From contig NZ_KB849688.1 in assembly GCF_000368785.1 (NCBI RefSeq), forward strand, positions 523,354 to 587,353: a stretch of DNA of 64,000 nt, in the 5' to 3' direction. The first letter of the stretch is position 1. Each line of letters opens with the position of its first letter. The translations under genes were made by a program, and so were the position numbers. The notes beneath the pieces were generated by a model. It was given only the letters and a program-made list of their open reading frames with translations, did not search any database and was not told where the DNA came from. The DNA comes from Acinetobacter towneri DSM 14962 = CIP 107472. GTDB lineage: Bacteria > Pseudomonadota > Gammaproteobacteria > Pseudomonadales > Moraxellaceae. Positions 16,380 through 26,247 of the stretch are shown here, in pieces.

Positions 16380-16635
16380 CTGGTATTCGCCCTTACTCTA
16401 TTGTTCTCAACATCTTATGGGATGATTGTTTCCACCCGTCGAAAGCATTGTACGCTGCCAAAAACCCATTTCCCAAATCCTATATATTTCATACACTTAA
16501 ATATAAAAACAGGGGTTTTTGAAACATTTAATTACATTTTGAGTAAAATTCTTGCCCTAAAAATGCTTTTTTTTGAAAAATAGCGCAAAATTGACCTCAT
16601 TCTTTAGTCTTAGATTTCAATGTGAAAGGTTATTC

Positions 16636-17358
16636 ATGCGCGATTTAGCTTTCAGTGCTTTAAGTTTAAACGGTGTCGATGCACAAAAATTCCTGCAAGG
16701 TCAGGTAACAGTCAATGTCGAAACATTAGCTGAAAATACAACCTGTTATACCGCAATTTGCAGTTTAAAAGGACGCGTTCAGTTTGGCTTCTGGCTTAAA
16801 AAAATCTCGTCCGAATGTTTTGAAATCATCAGCACAGCCGACCAAGCCGAAGATTTAGCCAAACACATTAAAAAGTTTGGTGCATTTTCAAAAATGCAGC
16901 TTGAAACCATCGGTACGGTTTACCCAACCATTCAGGGCAATCAAACTGAATTTTCAGCTGAAGTGACTGATTTAAACGCATGGCAACTACAAGCGATTGA
17001 AACAGGTCAGGCATGGATTCAAGCCTCAACAGCAGAAGTGTTTCAACCGCAGGAATTGCGTTTGCATCAACGAGATGGCGTGCATTATGACAAAGGCTGT
17101 TATTTGGGTCAGGAAGTCGTGGCACGTTTATGGTTTAAAGCCAAACCAAAACATTGGTTGCATTTAATTCAGGGTTCAGGCGAAGCCCCTGCACCTGCCG
17201 CCAAACTGAATAATGATGTGGAAGTGGTGAATAGCATAGCGACTGCAGAAGGTTTTAAAGCGTTGGTGGTTGCCAAACCAAGTGCTTTGGAAGAGTTAGC
17301 TGTACAAGTATTGGCTTTGCCTGAACATTTGAATGGCGATGTTGCACGTCCGCAATAA
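16636..17358 (+). CDS. ygfZ: YgfZ-type folate-binding iron-sulfur maintenance protein
   Basis: A 240-residue GcvT-like protein with the diagnostic YgfZ motif KGCYLGQEVVAR (about 161-172), whose cysteine is essential in E. coli. YgfZ binds tetrahydrofolate and supports some iron-sulfur enzymes such as MiaB. The N-terminal part has LNGVDAQKFLQGQVTVNV, typical of the family. ATG 16636 is used because GAAAGG lies upstream; the open frame begins at a TTG at 16573 with no ribosome site. It is divergent from acnD, itself an iron-sulfur enzyme. The 256-bp spacer (16380-16635) is AT-rich and should hold both promoters. Confidence 0.92.
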   Translation: MRDLAFSALSLNGVDAQKFLQGQVTVNVETLAENTTCYTAICSLKGRVQFGFWLKKISSECFEIISTADQAEDLAKHIKKFGAFSKMQLETIGTVYPTIQGNQTEFSAEVTDLNAWQLQAIETGQAWIQASTAEVFQPQELRLHQRDGVHYDKGCYLGQEVVARLWFKAKPKHWLHLIQGSGEAPAPAAKLNNDVEVVNSIATAEGFKALVVAKPSALEELAVQVLALPEHLNGDVARPQ

Positions 17359-17545
17359 AATAGATTCCACCCGCTCAGGTTAAGGGAGTCGCAAGATTCC
17401 CTTCAAATGACAATGAAAAAAAAAGCATTCGTACACATTTTTTATATTTACATTCACACTTTTCAACTTATGATGAATGCACCACTGTAAAAACAAAACG
17501 CACATCAACGGAATGATGTGTAAAATAGAACAAGGTACAACTCAA

Positions 17546-18355
17546 ATGATGAAAAAACTACTCATTGCGGGTGCAATCGCCCTATCTAGCAGCATCAGTA
17601 TGGCAAATAGTAACATTCCAACCGATCCTGCTTTTGCCAAAATTGAACAATTAATGCAAGCCAACAAGGTTAAAGATGCCTATCAGGAATTAGAAAAGCT
17701 TGCCAAAACAGGCAATGCGCAAGCCATGTATAACTTAGGCTATTTGACACAAACTGGACAAGGCACAGCAAAAAATGAAAAGAAAGCCATTCAGTTGTAT
17801 GAGCAATCTGCCCAAAAAGGCTACCCTGTTGCGAGTTATGTTTTAGGCAAAAACTATCTTACTGGCGCACTGGGTTTAAAACAGGATGCTGCTAAAGCCA
17901 AACAATATTTACAGACGGCATCCAATCAGGGTTTTAATGATGCCACAGTCGATTTAGCCGTTTTATATTTCTCGGAAAATACGGCAGCATCTGACCAAAA
18001 AGGTTTAAAACTATTACAACCTTTAATTGCCAAAGATCATTATCAAGCCATACATGCAAAAGCCTTGTACGAAATTAGCACAGGCTTTAAAAACAAAGAT
18101 GAAGCACCAATTAAGCAAGGGCTGCAAAGCATTCAAAACTTGGCGCAAAAGGGTTATATTCCTGCACTCATGGCAGTGGGCAATATGTTTGTGAATGGCA
18201 ATATCGTGCCGCAAAACTTGCCTGAAGCGAAAAAGATTTTTGCCTCACTGGCACAGGAAAATGTAGCGCAAGCCAAAGAATCATTGGCTGTGGTTGAAAA
18301 AATGATGGCAGATCAAGCCAAAGCTTCCAACAAGGCAACCGCTAAGAAAAGTTAA
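17546..18355 (+). CDS. Secreted Sel1-like/TPR repeat protein
   Basis: A 269-residue exported protein. A signal peptide (MMKKLLIAGAIALSSS, cleavage after SMA near residue 21) precedes several alpha-helical repeats of the Sel1 type: NAQAMYNLGYLTQTGQG, YPVASYVLGKNYLTGALG, and GYIPALMAVGNMFVNG, spaced about 36 residues. Such repeats bind other proteins, often in the periplasm. The exact partner is unknown. ATG 17546 or 17549 is preceded by AAGG; an earlier in-frame ATG at 17477 would place 23 polar residues before the signal peptide. Its end lies next to a strong bidirectional terminator, and the gene is monocistronic. Confidence 0.83.
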   Translation: MMKKLLIAGAIALSSSISMANSNIPTDPAFAKIEQLMQANKVKDAYQELEKLAKTGNAQAMYNLGYLTQTGQGTAKNEKKAIQLYEQSAQKGYPVASYVLGKNYLTGALGLKQDAAKAKQYLQTASNQGFNDATVDLAVLYFSENTAASDQKGLKLLQPLIAKDHYQAIHAKALYEISTGFKNKDEAPIKQGLQSIQNLAQKGYIPALMAVGNMFVNGNIVPQNLPEAKKIFASLAQENVAQAKESLAVVEKMMADQAKASNKATAKKS

Positions 18356-18394
18356 GATAGTTTCTTTATAAAGGCTATTAATCAGAGAAATTTT

Positions 18395-18430
18395 AAAAAA
18401 AGTCTGTATCAGCATGGTACAGACTTTTTT
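18395..18430. terminator. Bidirectional terminator after the Sel1-like gene
   Basis: AAAAAAAGTCTGTA (18395-18408) pairs with TACAGACTTTTTT (18418-18430). It separates the convergent Sel1-like and AEC transporter genes. Confidence 0.9.
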
Positions 18431-18456
18431 ATGATTTGAGCACTTCGATACCGTTG

Positions 18457-19389
18457 CTATAAATACTTACCCGATTGTGTCAATAAAATCGCCACCATCA
18501 CAAAACCAAAAACTGTACTCAACACCAAGGGGGCTAAGGCTTTTTCATGTAAACCATAGTGCTGCCCGAAAATACCAAAGGCAATTGGCATTGGTAAAGC
18601 CGCAAGCAAAGTCCCGACAAATAGCATTTCTCGGTTCACATCTAATGCCCATAAAATTCCAAAAATCGTGAGTGGCATCAGCAATACTTTGAATGCAACC
18701 AAAACAATACTTTGCAAATTCACCGACTTGATTTGCATGCCGACCAAACTTCCACCAATCACAAATAAAGCCAAAGGTAAAGCAGTTTTGCCCAACATTT
18801 CCAGCACTTGTGCAATAGCTTGCGGCAGTTTGAAATTCAACAATACGCACAGCATACCCAATAAAATAGATAAAATTACTGGATTTTTCAGTAAGCGCTG
18901 CACAGTTTCGGCATACACCTGCCAACCTGATTTCGCTGAAGATTGTAGCCCTCGTTCTGCCAAAATCAGCATCAAAGCTACAATAATTAAATTTTCGACA
19001 ATTAAAGTTAAAGACAAATAAATTGCCGATTGACTGCCAATCAACAAAGTCAAAATAGCAGTGCCAATAAACCCTGTATTTGACATTGATGCACCCATTG
19101 CCAATACACTGGCATGGGTCAAATTTGAATTAAAATAATGCCGATACAGTAAAAAGGCACAGATAAACAGCAGAATAGAACCGCCACCGTAACCTAAGAA
19201 ATAAGCAGGATGCCAGATTTCTGACAAACTTTTACTGGCCAATGCCTGCAATAGAAATGCAGGCAACGCCACTTTCATGACAAATTGACCTAGAAACTGA
19301 ATCGCACTGGTTTCAATAAATTGGCTTCTGATGGCAAAATATCCCAACAGTACTACGGTACAAATGGGAAATAAAATACTCAGTAACAC
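18457..19389 (-). CDS. AEC family transporter
   Basis: A 310-residue inner-membrane carrier with about ten hydrophobic segments arranged as two five-helix halves, as in the auxin efflux carrier family. Typical segments are GASMSNTGFIGTAIL (about 97-111) after the first half and LPLALFVIGGSLVG (about 206-219). Bacterial members export or import carboxylates such as malonate or malate, and the substrate here cannot be named. The start is GTG at 19389, with AAGGA seven bases upstream. It is convergent with the Sel1-like gene and 124 bp downstream of the flavin oxidoreductase gene on the same strand. Confidence 0.88.
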   Translation of the reverse strand: MLLSILFPICTVVLLGYFAIRSQFIETSAIQFLGQFVMKVALPAFLLQALASKSLSEIWHPAYFLGYGGGSILLFICAFLLYRHYFNSNLTHASVLAMGASMSNTGFIGTAILTLLIGSQSAIYLSLTLIVENLIIVALMLILAERGLQSSAKSGWQVYAETVQRLLKNPVILSILLGMLCVLLNFKLPQAIAQVLEMLGKTALPLALFVIGGSLVGMQIKSVNLQSIVLVAFKVLLMPLTIFGILWALDVNREMLFVGTLLAALPMPIAFGIFGQHYGLHEKALAPLVLSTVFGFVMVAILLTQSGKYL

Positions 19390-19513
19390 CCTGACATCCT
19401 TTTTCAGTGTTGCCCATGATCGACATGGTTTTTACTGATTTACCTTACACCGAATCTCCCTATAAAGCATGGCAAAATAGTGTAAGTTTCACTTATTTTA
19501 AGCAGATAAAATA

Positions 19514-20650
19514 TTAGGATTCCACTTCCGTATCTGTGGATTTAAACGGCGCAAATAAAGTACGAAACCCATGCGGCTGACAGCGCAAATATTGCGGGGC
19601 AATCTCAATTTTTTCACCCAATTCTGCCGCAGCATGCCATGGCCAACGAGGGTCATATAAAATCGCACGTGCGATCGCAATCGCATCGGCCTGTTCATAT
19701 TGCAAAATACCTTCTGCCTGCATCGCTTCGGTAATCAAACCCACCGCAATTACAGGAATTTTTACAGCTTGCTTAATGGCATGTGCAAATGGTGTTTGAT
19801 AACCCGCATGCACATCAATTTTTTGATCGACATGCAAACCACCGCTCGACACGTGAATATAAGCCGCACCTAAATGCTCCAGTGCTTTTGCCAAACCTAC
19901 TGAAGATTCCACATTCCAACCCTCTGCATCATCCATCCAGTCTGTTGCAGAAATTCGCACCCCAATTGGATAGCCTTGTGGAACAGCATTTTGAATCGCT
20001 TGAAATACTTCCAATGTAAGGCGAATCCGATTTTCCAAACTGCCGCCATATTCATCTTGGCGGTGATTAGACAGTGGTGACATAAATTGATGCAGCAAAT
20101 AACCATGTGCAGCATGAATTTCGATTAAATCAAAACCTGCATCCACCGCTCGTACTGCGGCACTGGCAAAGTCTGCAATCACCTGTTGAATTTCATCTTG
20201 CGTTAAAGCATGCGGAGGATGTTCGTGCGGTTGAAATGGTAACTCACTGGCCGATACCGTCTGCCAGCCATGTTCTTCATTCGGTGCAAACTGTCCTTTG
20301 CCCTGCCACGGTTTATCGGTTGAAGCTTTACGACCCGCATGTGCCAACTGCACAGCAAATGGCATAGGCGATAAACTTTTAACTTTATGCAATAGTGCTT
20401 TCATCTGCGCACGCTGCATGTCATTCCATAAGCCTAAATCTGCATAACTAATACGTCCTTCTGCCTGCACTGCCGTGGCTTCTACTATACACATCCCTGC
20501 GCCGGACAAGGCATAATTGGCCCATTGCTGCTCATGCCAATAGCTCAATTCACCTTGTTCATTGGCAGAATATTGACACATCGGGGCGATAACAATTTTG
20601 TTGGCAAGTTGCAGTGATCCAAATTGAATCGGCTGAAAAAGTAATGTCAC
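19514..20650 (-). CDS. Old yellow enzyme family NADPH:flavin oxidoreductase (YqjM-like)
   Basis: A TIM-barrel FMN oxidoreductase of the OYE family, reducing activated C=C bonds with NADPH. The features point to the YqjM/NamA branch: LANKIVIAPMCQYSA near the N terminus with the class-specific cysteine, HAGRKAS, the substrate-binding HAAHGYLLHQFMSPL, YGGSLENRIR, and VGLIT and AIARAILYDPRWPWHAA for FMN and the C-terminal arginine finger. The physiological substrate is unknown. I start at GTG 20650, which has GAGGG about nine bases upstream; an ATG at 20665 lacks a ribosome site. Length is 378 residues. Confidence 0.88.
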   Translation of the reverse strand: MTLLFQPIQFGSLQLANKIVIAPMCQYSANEQGELSYWHEQQWANYALSGAGMCIVEATAVQAEGRISYADLGLWNDMQRAQMKALLHKVKSLSPMPFAVQLAHAGRKASTDKPWQGKGQFAPNEEHGWQTVSASELPFQPHEHPPHALTQDEIQQVIADFASAAVRAVDAGFDLIEIHAAHGYLLHQFMSPLSNHRQDEYGGSLENRIRLTLEVFQAIQNAVPQGYPIGVRISATDWMDDAEGWNVESSVGLAKALEHLGAAYIHVSSGGLHVDQKIDVHAGYQTPFAHAIKQAVKIPVIAVGLITEAMQAEGILQYEQADAIAIARAILYDPRWPWHAAAELGEKIEIAPQYLRCQPHGFRTLFAPFKSTDTEVES

Positions 20651-20938
20651 GCTGCAAGCCCTCATACAGTGCGATTCACCAAAAGCGAATCATTAAATAA
20701 AAAAGAAGTAATCACTCAGAATCTGCCATCTGTTTTAGATGGTTTTTCTATAATAGATGTTTAAAAATGATTTATTTATAACGTGTTGTATGGTTTTTGC
20801 AAAGCCTGCTTTTGTTTTACACAGAATAATTTTGCGACAGCACACTATGGCTTGTATTCTATGGATAATGCCCAATATTAAGCGCATTACTGTATGTCCT
20901 TGCCTGCTTAATTTCTAAAAGCGGATTGAATTTGTACC

Positions 20939-21799
20939 ATGCCAGAATTACCAGAAGTTGAAACTACCAAAACTAGTCTATTGCCGCTACTTGATCAAAA
21001 AGTCCTGAATGTAGAAGTACGTCAAGCCAATTTACGCTGGCCCATTCCAGAAAACCTACATAAACTCACAGGACAAAAATTACTGCAATTGACCCGCAGA
21101 TCCAAATACATTCTGGCGCAATTTGAACAGGACAGCATGTTGTGGCATTTAGGCATGTCGGGCAGTTTTCGTCTTTGCGATGCGCAGGAAGATTTACGCA
21201 AACACGACCATTTGATTATTCAGTTTGAAGATATACAATTGCGCTACCACGACCCACGTCGCTTTGGCTGTATTTTATGGCTAAATGAAAGCTCTCAACG
21301 CAAACTGATAGATCCACTTGGCCCTGAGCCGTTGAGTGATGCCTTTAACCCCGACTATCTTGCACAGAAGCTCAAAAACAAAAATGTTGGCATCAAAGTT
21401 GCAATTATGGATAACCATGTCGTGGTGGGTGTGGGCAATATTTATGCCACGGAAAGTCTGTTTAATTTAGGTATTCACCCTGCACAACCTGCATCATCAC
21501 TCAGTTTGAAACAGATTGAAAAACTAGTGCTCGAAATCAAACGCATTTTAAAACAAGCGATTGATTTAGGCGGTTCGACCTTACGTGATTACAGCAATGC
21601 GATGGGCGAAAATGGCTATTTCCAACAAACCTTGTTGGCGTATGGACGTGCAGGTGAAATGTGTGTGAACTGTGAAACCACACTAGAAAATTTAAAACTG
21701 GGCCAACGTGCCTCGGTATTTTGTCCTGAATGTCAGCCTTTGAAAAAAGTACTCACTTCGACTAAAGCTGCAACAAGCAAACGAGGTAAAAAAGTATGA
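20939..21799 (+). CDS. mutM: Formamidopyrimidine-DNA glycosylase MutM
   Basis: Removes 8-oxoguanine and ring-opened purines from DNA and nicks the abasic site. The catalytic Pro2-Glu3 are present in MPELPEVE, Lys about 57 in RRSKYIL, and the H2TH segment LGGSTLRDY and NYFQ-type loop follow. A zinc finger CVNC...CPEC is at about 242-264. At 286 residues it is some 17 longer than E. coli MutM because of a Lys/Thr-rich tail after the zinc finger. It overlaps the ppiC-like gene by four bases (ATGA), so the two are co-translated. A 273-bp spacer separates it from the divergent OYE gene. Confidence 0.96.
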   Translation: MPELPEVETTKTSLLPLLDQKVLNVEVRQANLRWPIPENLHKLTGQKLLQLTRRSKYILAQFEQDSMLWHLGMSGSFRLCDAQEDLRKHDHLIIQFEDIQLRYHDPRRFGCILWLNESSQRKLIDPLGPEPLSDAFNPDYLAQKLKNKNVGIKVAIMDNHVVVGVGNIYATESLFNLGIHPAQPASSLSLKQIEKLVLEIKRILKQAIDLGGSTLRDYSNAMGENGYFQQTLLAYGRAGEMCVNCETTLENLKLGQRASVFCPECQPLKKVLTSTKAATSKRGKKV

Positions 21800-22074
21800 G
21801 AACCGCTATTGTGCGTCATATTTTAGTGAAAGATAAAGAAACCTGTGAACAACTGAAAAAGCGGATTCAATCAGGTGCTGATTTTGCCAAAATTGCCAAA
21901 CAATTTTCGACCTGCCCTTCAGGAAAAAAAGGTGGGGAATTGGGTGAGGTCAAAAAAGGACAATTGGTACCCGTGATTGATAAATTAGTGTTTACCGCAG
22001 CAGAACGCGTACTACACGGCCCTGTAAAAAGTCAGTTTGGTTTTCATTTGGTAGAAGTAAAGTTTCGGATGTAA
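21796..22074 (+). CDS. Single-domain parvulin peptidyl-prolyl isomerase
   Basis: A 92-residue protein that is a bare parvulin (PpiC-type) rotamase domain: RHILVKDKETCEQLKKRI at the start, FAKIAKQFSTCPSGKKGGELGEV in the middle and GPVKSQFGFHLVEV at the end. It has no signal peptide, so it is cytoplasmic like E. coli PpiC (93 residues). It catalyses cis-trans isomerisation of prolyl bonds. Its ATG overlaps the mutM stop (ATGA). The functional link to MutM is unknown. A strong terminator ends this two-gene unit. Confidence 0.92.
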   Translation: MRTAIVRHILVKDKETCEQLKKRIQSGADFAKIAKQFSTCPSGKKGGELGEVKKGQLVPVIDKLVFTAAERVLHGPVKSQFGFHLVEVKFRM

Positions 22075-22117
22075 TTTTTATGCCTTCAGCGCCTCTCCAT
22101 CCTAGAGAATAGGGTGC

Positions 22118-22148
22118 AAACAAACGGCGCATAAAGCGCCGTTTGTTT
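22118..22148. terminator. Bidirectional terminator between ppiC and mscL
   Basis: AAACAAACGGCGC (22118-22130) pairs with GCGCCGTTTGTTT (22136-22148) over a five-base loop, between convergent genes. Confidence 0.9.
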
Positions 22149-22165
22149 TGATTGCGTATTAAAAA

Positions 22166-22600
22166 TTATTGACGTTTTTTCAATTCATCACGAATTTCAC
22201 GTAGCAACGCGATATCTTCTGGCGTTGCTGCTGGTTCTGGCGCTGCTTCTTCTTGTTTACGGCGCATACGATTAATCATTTTCACCATTAAGAACACCAC
22301 CCATGCCAAAATGATGAAGTTAATTAAAATCGTAAGGAAGTTACCATAGGTCAGGACATTTACACCTGCTTTGGTTAACTCATCTAAAGACTGTAAATTG
22401 TTTGGGTTATCGCCCAAAACAAAGAACTTTTGTGTGAAATCCACACCACCGCCAGTGATCACAGTAATCAATGGCATGATGATATCTTTCACTAATGAGT
22501 CAACAATTTTACCAAATGCCCCACCAATAATCACACCGACAGCCAAGTCGATCATATTGCCTTTTACCGCAAATTCGCGGAACTCTTGAATAATACTCAT
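22166..22600 (-). CDS. mscL: Large-conductance mechanosensitive channel MscL
   Basis: MscL forms a homopentameric inner-membrane channel that opens under high membrane tension and releases solutes during osmotic downshock. The 144-residue protein has the amphipathic N-terminal helix ([13 protein letters not shown]), TM1 with the gating motif [15 protein letters not shown] (about 18-32), the periplasmic loop, TM2 (about 78-100) and a charged C-terminal bundle helix. The pore glycines are intact. Translation starts at ATG 22600 after GGAG. It is convergent with ppiC and downstream of typA, with its own promoter region. Confidence 0.96.
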   Translation of the reverse strand: MSIIQEFREFAVKGNMIDLAVGVIIGGAFGKIVDSLVKDIIMPLITVITGGGVDFTQKFFVLGDNPNNLQSLDELTKAGVNVLTYGNFLTILINFIILAWVVFLMVKMINRMRRKQEEAAPEPAATPEDIALLREIRDELKKRQ

Positions 22601-22726
22601 TTAAATCTCCAGTTTTTTTTGACTTTAATTTATGTGACGAAGTATACATTAACTTTATAGCTTCATTTCCACGTAATTTACTTGGAAATCATCTGCTTTT
22701 ATATATTGGTTTGCTAATTTAAACAA

Positions 22727-22758
22727 AAAAATGCCATCAATAAATTGATGGCATTTTT
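22727..22758 (-). terminator. Terminator of typA
   Basis: AAAAATGCCATCAA (22727-22740) pairs with TTGATGGCATTTTT (22745-22758) over a four-base loop. It lies just past the typA stop codon. Confidence 0.88.
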
Positions 22759-22800
22759 AAATTTTGCTGCCCCGCATGAGGACAACATCATTTTTAAAAC

Positions 22801-24639
22801 TTATTTACCAGAACGGTTACGTTTACGTTCGTTTTCAGTCAACCAGCGTTTACGGATACGGATTGACTTAGGTGTTACTTCAACTAATTCATCATCTTCA
22901 ATAAATTCAAGCGCTTGTTCAAGCGTGAATTCAATTGCAGGTACCAATGTCAACGCATCATCAGTACCAGAAGCACGTACGTTAGTTAACTGTTTCGCTT
23001 TAGTTGGGTTAACTGTCATGTCGTCTGAACGAGAGTTAATCCCTACGATCATACCTTCGTAAACTTCTAACTGAGGTTTAGCAAATAGACGACCACGGTC
23101 CTGCAATGTGAACAATGCATAGCCAAGGCAAGTACCTTGAACCATAGAAATCAACACACCGTTTTGACGTTTCGCAACTTGACCTGCTTTCATTGGGCCA
23201 TAGTGTGAGAAGCTTGACGTCATGATACCCGTACCAGAAGTCATGGTCATGAATTCAGAACGGAAACCAATTAAACCACGTGAAGGCACAGTGGCTTCAA
23301 TACGGATACGACCTTTACCGTCTACTTCCATATTGGTCATCTCACCTTTACGGTTACCCATTTGTTCCATCACAGCGCCTTGGTGCTGTTCTTCTACGTC
23401 AAAAGTCACGTTTTCGTATGGTTCTTGCATTTCGCCATCAATCTCTTTCAAGATGACTTGCGGACGAGATACACCCATTTCGAAGCCTTCACGGCGCATG
23501 TTTTCAATCAATACAGAAAGGTGAAGCTCACCACGACCAGATACTTTGAAACGGTCTGGACTGTCAGTATCTTCTACACGAAGTGCAACGTTGTGAATTA
23601 ATTCGCGGTCTAGACGTTCACGAATGTTACGTGAAGTCACGAACTTACCTTCTTTACCCGCAAAAGGTGAGTTGTTGACTTGGAATGTCATCGATACGGT
23701 TGGTTCGTCTACAGAAAGCGGCGGTAAAGCTTCTACATTTTTCGGATCACAAATCGTGTCAGAAATATGTAATTCGTCCATGCCTGTTACACAAACGATG
23801 TCACCTGCAGATGCAGATTCGATGTCGATACGCTCTAAACCGTGGTAACCCATGATTTTTAAGATACGACCGTTACGTGTTTTGCCTTCTTGGTCAATCA
23901 CGGTTACAGGTGTATTCAATTTCACAGAACCACGTTGAATACGACCCACACCAATCACACCCACGAAACTATTATAGTCAAGTGAAGAGACTTGCATTTG
24001 GAATGGACCATCAACATCAACTGCTGGTGGCTCGACGATATCTACAATTGTTTGGAATAACGGCGTCATATCTTCCGCTAATTCGTCTGGCGCAGGACCA
24101 GCAACACCACGTAAGCCTGATGCATATACGATTGGGAAGTCTAATTGGTCATCGGTTGCACCCAAGTTATCAAACAAGTCAAATACTTGATCAATAACCC
24201 AGTCTGGACGCGCGTTTGGCTTGTCTACTTTGTTGATGATCACGATTGGCTTCAAACCACGTGCGAACGCTTTTTGCGTTACGAAACGTGTTTGTGGCAT
24301 TGGGCCTTCTTGTGAGTCAACCAAAAGAAGTACGCAATCCACCATCGACATTACACGTTCAACTTCGCCACCGAAGTCGGCGTGTCCCGGGGTGTCCACA
24401 ATGTTAATGCGGTATTCAGTATCAGTACGTTTGTCTAACCACTTGATTGCAGTGTTTTTTGCAAGAATGGTAATACCACGTTCACTTTCAATAGCGCCTG
24501 AATCCATGACACGCTCAATCTCGCCCGCTCGTTCACCGAGTGCGCCCGATTGTTGTAAAAGTTTATCCACAAGAGTTGTTTTTCCGTGGTCAACGTGCGC
24601 AATAATTGCGATGTTGCGGAGAGTTTTAATATCAGACAT
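22801..24639 (-). CDS. typA: Translational GTPase TypA/BipA
   Basis: A 612-residue ribosome-binding GTPase related to EF-G that supports 50S assembly and growth at low temperature and under stress. The G domain shows AHVDHGKTTLVDKLL (G1, about 15-29), ERGITILAKNT (switch), DTPGHADFGGE (G3) and NKVDKPNARP (G4). The later parts include the beta-barrel, SGRGELHLSVLIENMRREG and the BipA-specific C-terminal domain with RSDDMTVNPTKAKQLTN. Length equals that of E. coli BipA within a few residues. The gene is monocistronic, with a terminator behind it and a divergent purine permease upstream. Confidence 0.97.
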   Translation of the reverse strand: MSDIKTLRNIAIIAHVDHGKTTLVDKLLQQSGALGERAGEIERVMDSGAIESERGITILAKNTAIKWLDKRTDTEYRINIVDTPGHADFGGEVERVMSMVDCVLLLVDSQEGPMPQTRFVTQKAFARGLKPIVIINKVDKPNARPDWVIDQVFDLFDNLGATDDQLDFPIVYASGLRGVAGPAPDELAEDMTPLFQTIVDIVEPPAVDVDGPFQMQVSSLDYNSFVGVIGVGRIQRGSVKLNTPVTVIDQEGKTRNGRILKIMGYHGLERIDIESASAGDIVCVTGMDELHISDTICDPKNVEALPPLSVDEPTVSMTFQVNNSPFAGKEGKFVTSRNIRERLDRELIHNVALRVEDTDSPDRFKVSGRGELHLSVLIENMRREGFEMGVSRPQVILKEIDGEMQEPYENVTFDVEEQHQGAVMEQMGNRKGEMTNMEVDGKGRIRIEATVPSRGLIGFRSEFMTMTSGTGIMTSSFSHYGPMKAGQVAKRQNGVLISMVQGTCLGYALFTLQDRGRLFAKPQLEVYEGMIVGINSRSDDMTVNPTKAKQLTNVRASGTDDALTLVPAIEFTLEQALEFIEDDELVEVTPKSIRIRKRWLTENERKRNRSGK

Positions 24640-24811
24640 TTAAATTCAATACGCTATAAATTTGAGGGCAAATTATACAGAAAAATACTAAAGTTTTATA
24701 GTGACACTTTATTGACACACACAATTTTTTTTGATGAGTGGCGTGCTTTGGGTTTTGTAAAGCTGTGTAACTCGATTAGAATAGCGCCACTTTTGCAATT
24801 TTTTATGACTC

Positions 24812-26182
24812 ATGTCTGATTTAAACCACTCTCCCCACCCAAAAGACCAGCTCGATTTGGTCTATGGTCTGAATGACCGTCCAAAACCATTCATCGCTTT
24901 TTTAGCAGCTTTTCAGCATTTACTGGCAATTATTGTTCCAATTGTCACACCAGGTCTCTTAATTTGCTTGGCTTTAGGTGTTTCCAAACAAGATACCAAC
25001 ATGATCTTGTCAATGTCTTTGGTCATTTCAGGCATTGCAACCTTTTTACAATGTAAAAAAGTCGGCCCTTTTGGTGCAGGTTTGCTCATTGTGCAAGGCA
25101 CCAGTTTTAACTTTATTGGCCCAATCATTGGTATTGGCTCTGCTATGGTCGCCGCAGGCACACCTGTTGAATCGGTCATGGCGGCAATTTTTGGCGTGGT
25201 CATTGCAGGTTCGTTTATTGAAATGGGCGTATCGCAAATTTTACCGTGGGTCAAAAAGCTGATTACCCCATTGGTCACTGGTATTGTGGTACTTCTCATT
25301 GGTTTGACCTTAATTAAAGAAGGTTTAATCAGTATGGGCGGTGGCTACCAAGCCATGAGCAATAATACCTTTGCCAATACCGACAACCTGATTATGTCGT
25401 GTACCGTCTTGGCAATTATTATTATTTTGAACCGCATCAATATCACGTGGATTAAAAGCTCTGCCATTTTAATTGCCTTGGTGATTGGTTATGCAATGGC
25501 AGGCATGATGGGTCATCTCGACTTTTCAGGTCTGAAAGATGCCCCTCTAGTACAAGTGCCGACTCCGATGCATTTTGGACTGGATTTCTCTTGGAGCTTA
25601 TTCATTCCATTGGCATTTATTTATTTGGTGACGTCATTAGAAGCCATTGGTGATATTACCGCGACCTCTAAACTCTCCAATCAACCTGTCGATGGCCCAC
25701 AATGGATGCAACGCATTAAAGGCGGTGTATTGGTAAATGGCGCTAACTCATTCTTGGCAGGTATTTTCAACACCTTCCCAAGTTCGGTATTTGCCCAAAA
25801 CAATGGCGTGATTCAACTTACAGGTGTTGCTAGCCGTTATGTCGGTATCTGGATTGCTGCCCTGCTCATCATTTTAGGTTTACTTCCTGCAGTCGCGGGT
25901 GTGATTCAGGCTGTGCCTCAAGCCGTATTAGGTGGTGCTGTGATGGTGATGTTTGGTGCTGTTGCCGCTTCGGGAATCAATATTCTTTCAGGTGTCGCTT
26001 TAGATCGTCGTGCCTTGCTGATTATTGCAATTTCATTGGGCTTAGGTTTAGGTGTTGCACAAGTGCCACAAATTCTGGAACACTTACCTGAATTATTCCG
26101 TAATATTTTCAGTTCAGGCGTTGCAACAGGCGGTATTGCAGCACTCATTTTAAATATTGTGCTTCCTGAAACTAAAAAGTAA
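24812..26182 (+). CDS. Xanthine/uracil permease of the nucleobase:cation symporter-2 family (XanP-like)
   Basis: A 456-residue proton symporter with 14 expected membrane segments. It is closest to E. coli XanP/XanQ among those I know: RPKPFIAFLAAFQHLLA at the start, the substrate-site segment VQGTSFNFIGPI, GGGYQAMSNNTF, the conserved ITSLEAIGDITATSKLS-type motif (here VTSLEAIGDITATS, around 270-283) and FPSSVFAQNNGVIQLTG. Xanthine is the likely substrate, but uric acid or another purine is possible. It has no operon partner; a strong hairpin terminator follows, and typA is divergent across 172 bp. Confidence 0.9.
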   Translation: MSDLNHSPHPKDQLDLVYGLNDRPKPFIAFLAAFQHLLAIIVPIVTPGLLICLALGVSKQDTNMILSMSLVISGIATFLQCKKVGPFGAGLLIVQGTSFNFIGPIIGIGSAMVAAGTPVESVMAAIFGVVIAGSFIEMGVSQILPWVKKLITPLVTGIVVLLIGLTLIKEGLISMGGGYQAMSNNTFANTDNLIMSCTVLAIIIILNRINITWIKSSAILIALVIGYAMAGMMGHLDFSGLKDAPLVQVPTPMHFGLDFSWSLFIPLAFIYLVTSLEAIGDITATSKLSNQPVDGPQWMQRIKGGVLVNGANSFLAGIFNTFPSSVFAQNNGVIQLTGVASRYVGIWIAALLIILGLLPAVAGVIQAVPQAVLGGAVMVMFGAVAASGINILSGVALDRRALLIIAISLGLGLGVAQVPQILEHLPELFRNIFSSGVATGGIAALILNIVLPETKK

Positions 26183-26192
26183 TTGCATGTCC

Positions 26193-26230
26193 AAAAAACA
26201 CTGTCTGAGCTGAACTTAGACAGTGTTTTT
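26193..26230 (+). terminator. Terminator of the purine permease gene
   Basis: AAAAAACACTGTCT (26193-26206) pairs with AGACAGTGTTTTT (26218-26230), followed by T residues. It lies 11 bases after the permease stop. Confidence 0.9.
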
Positions 26231-26247
26231 CTATTGGAGAGAGAACC

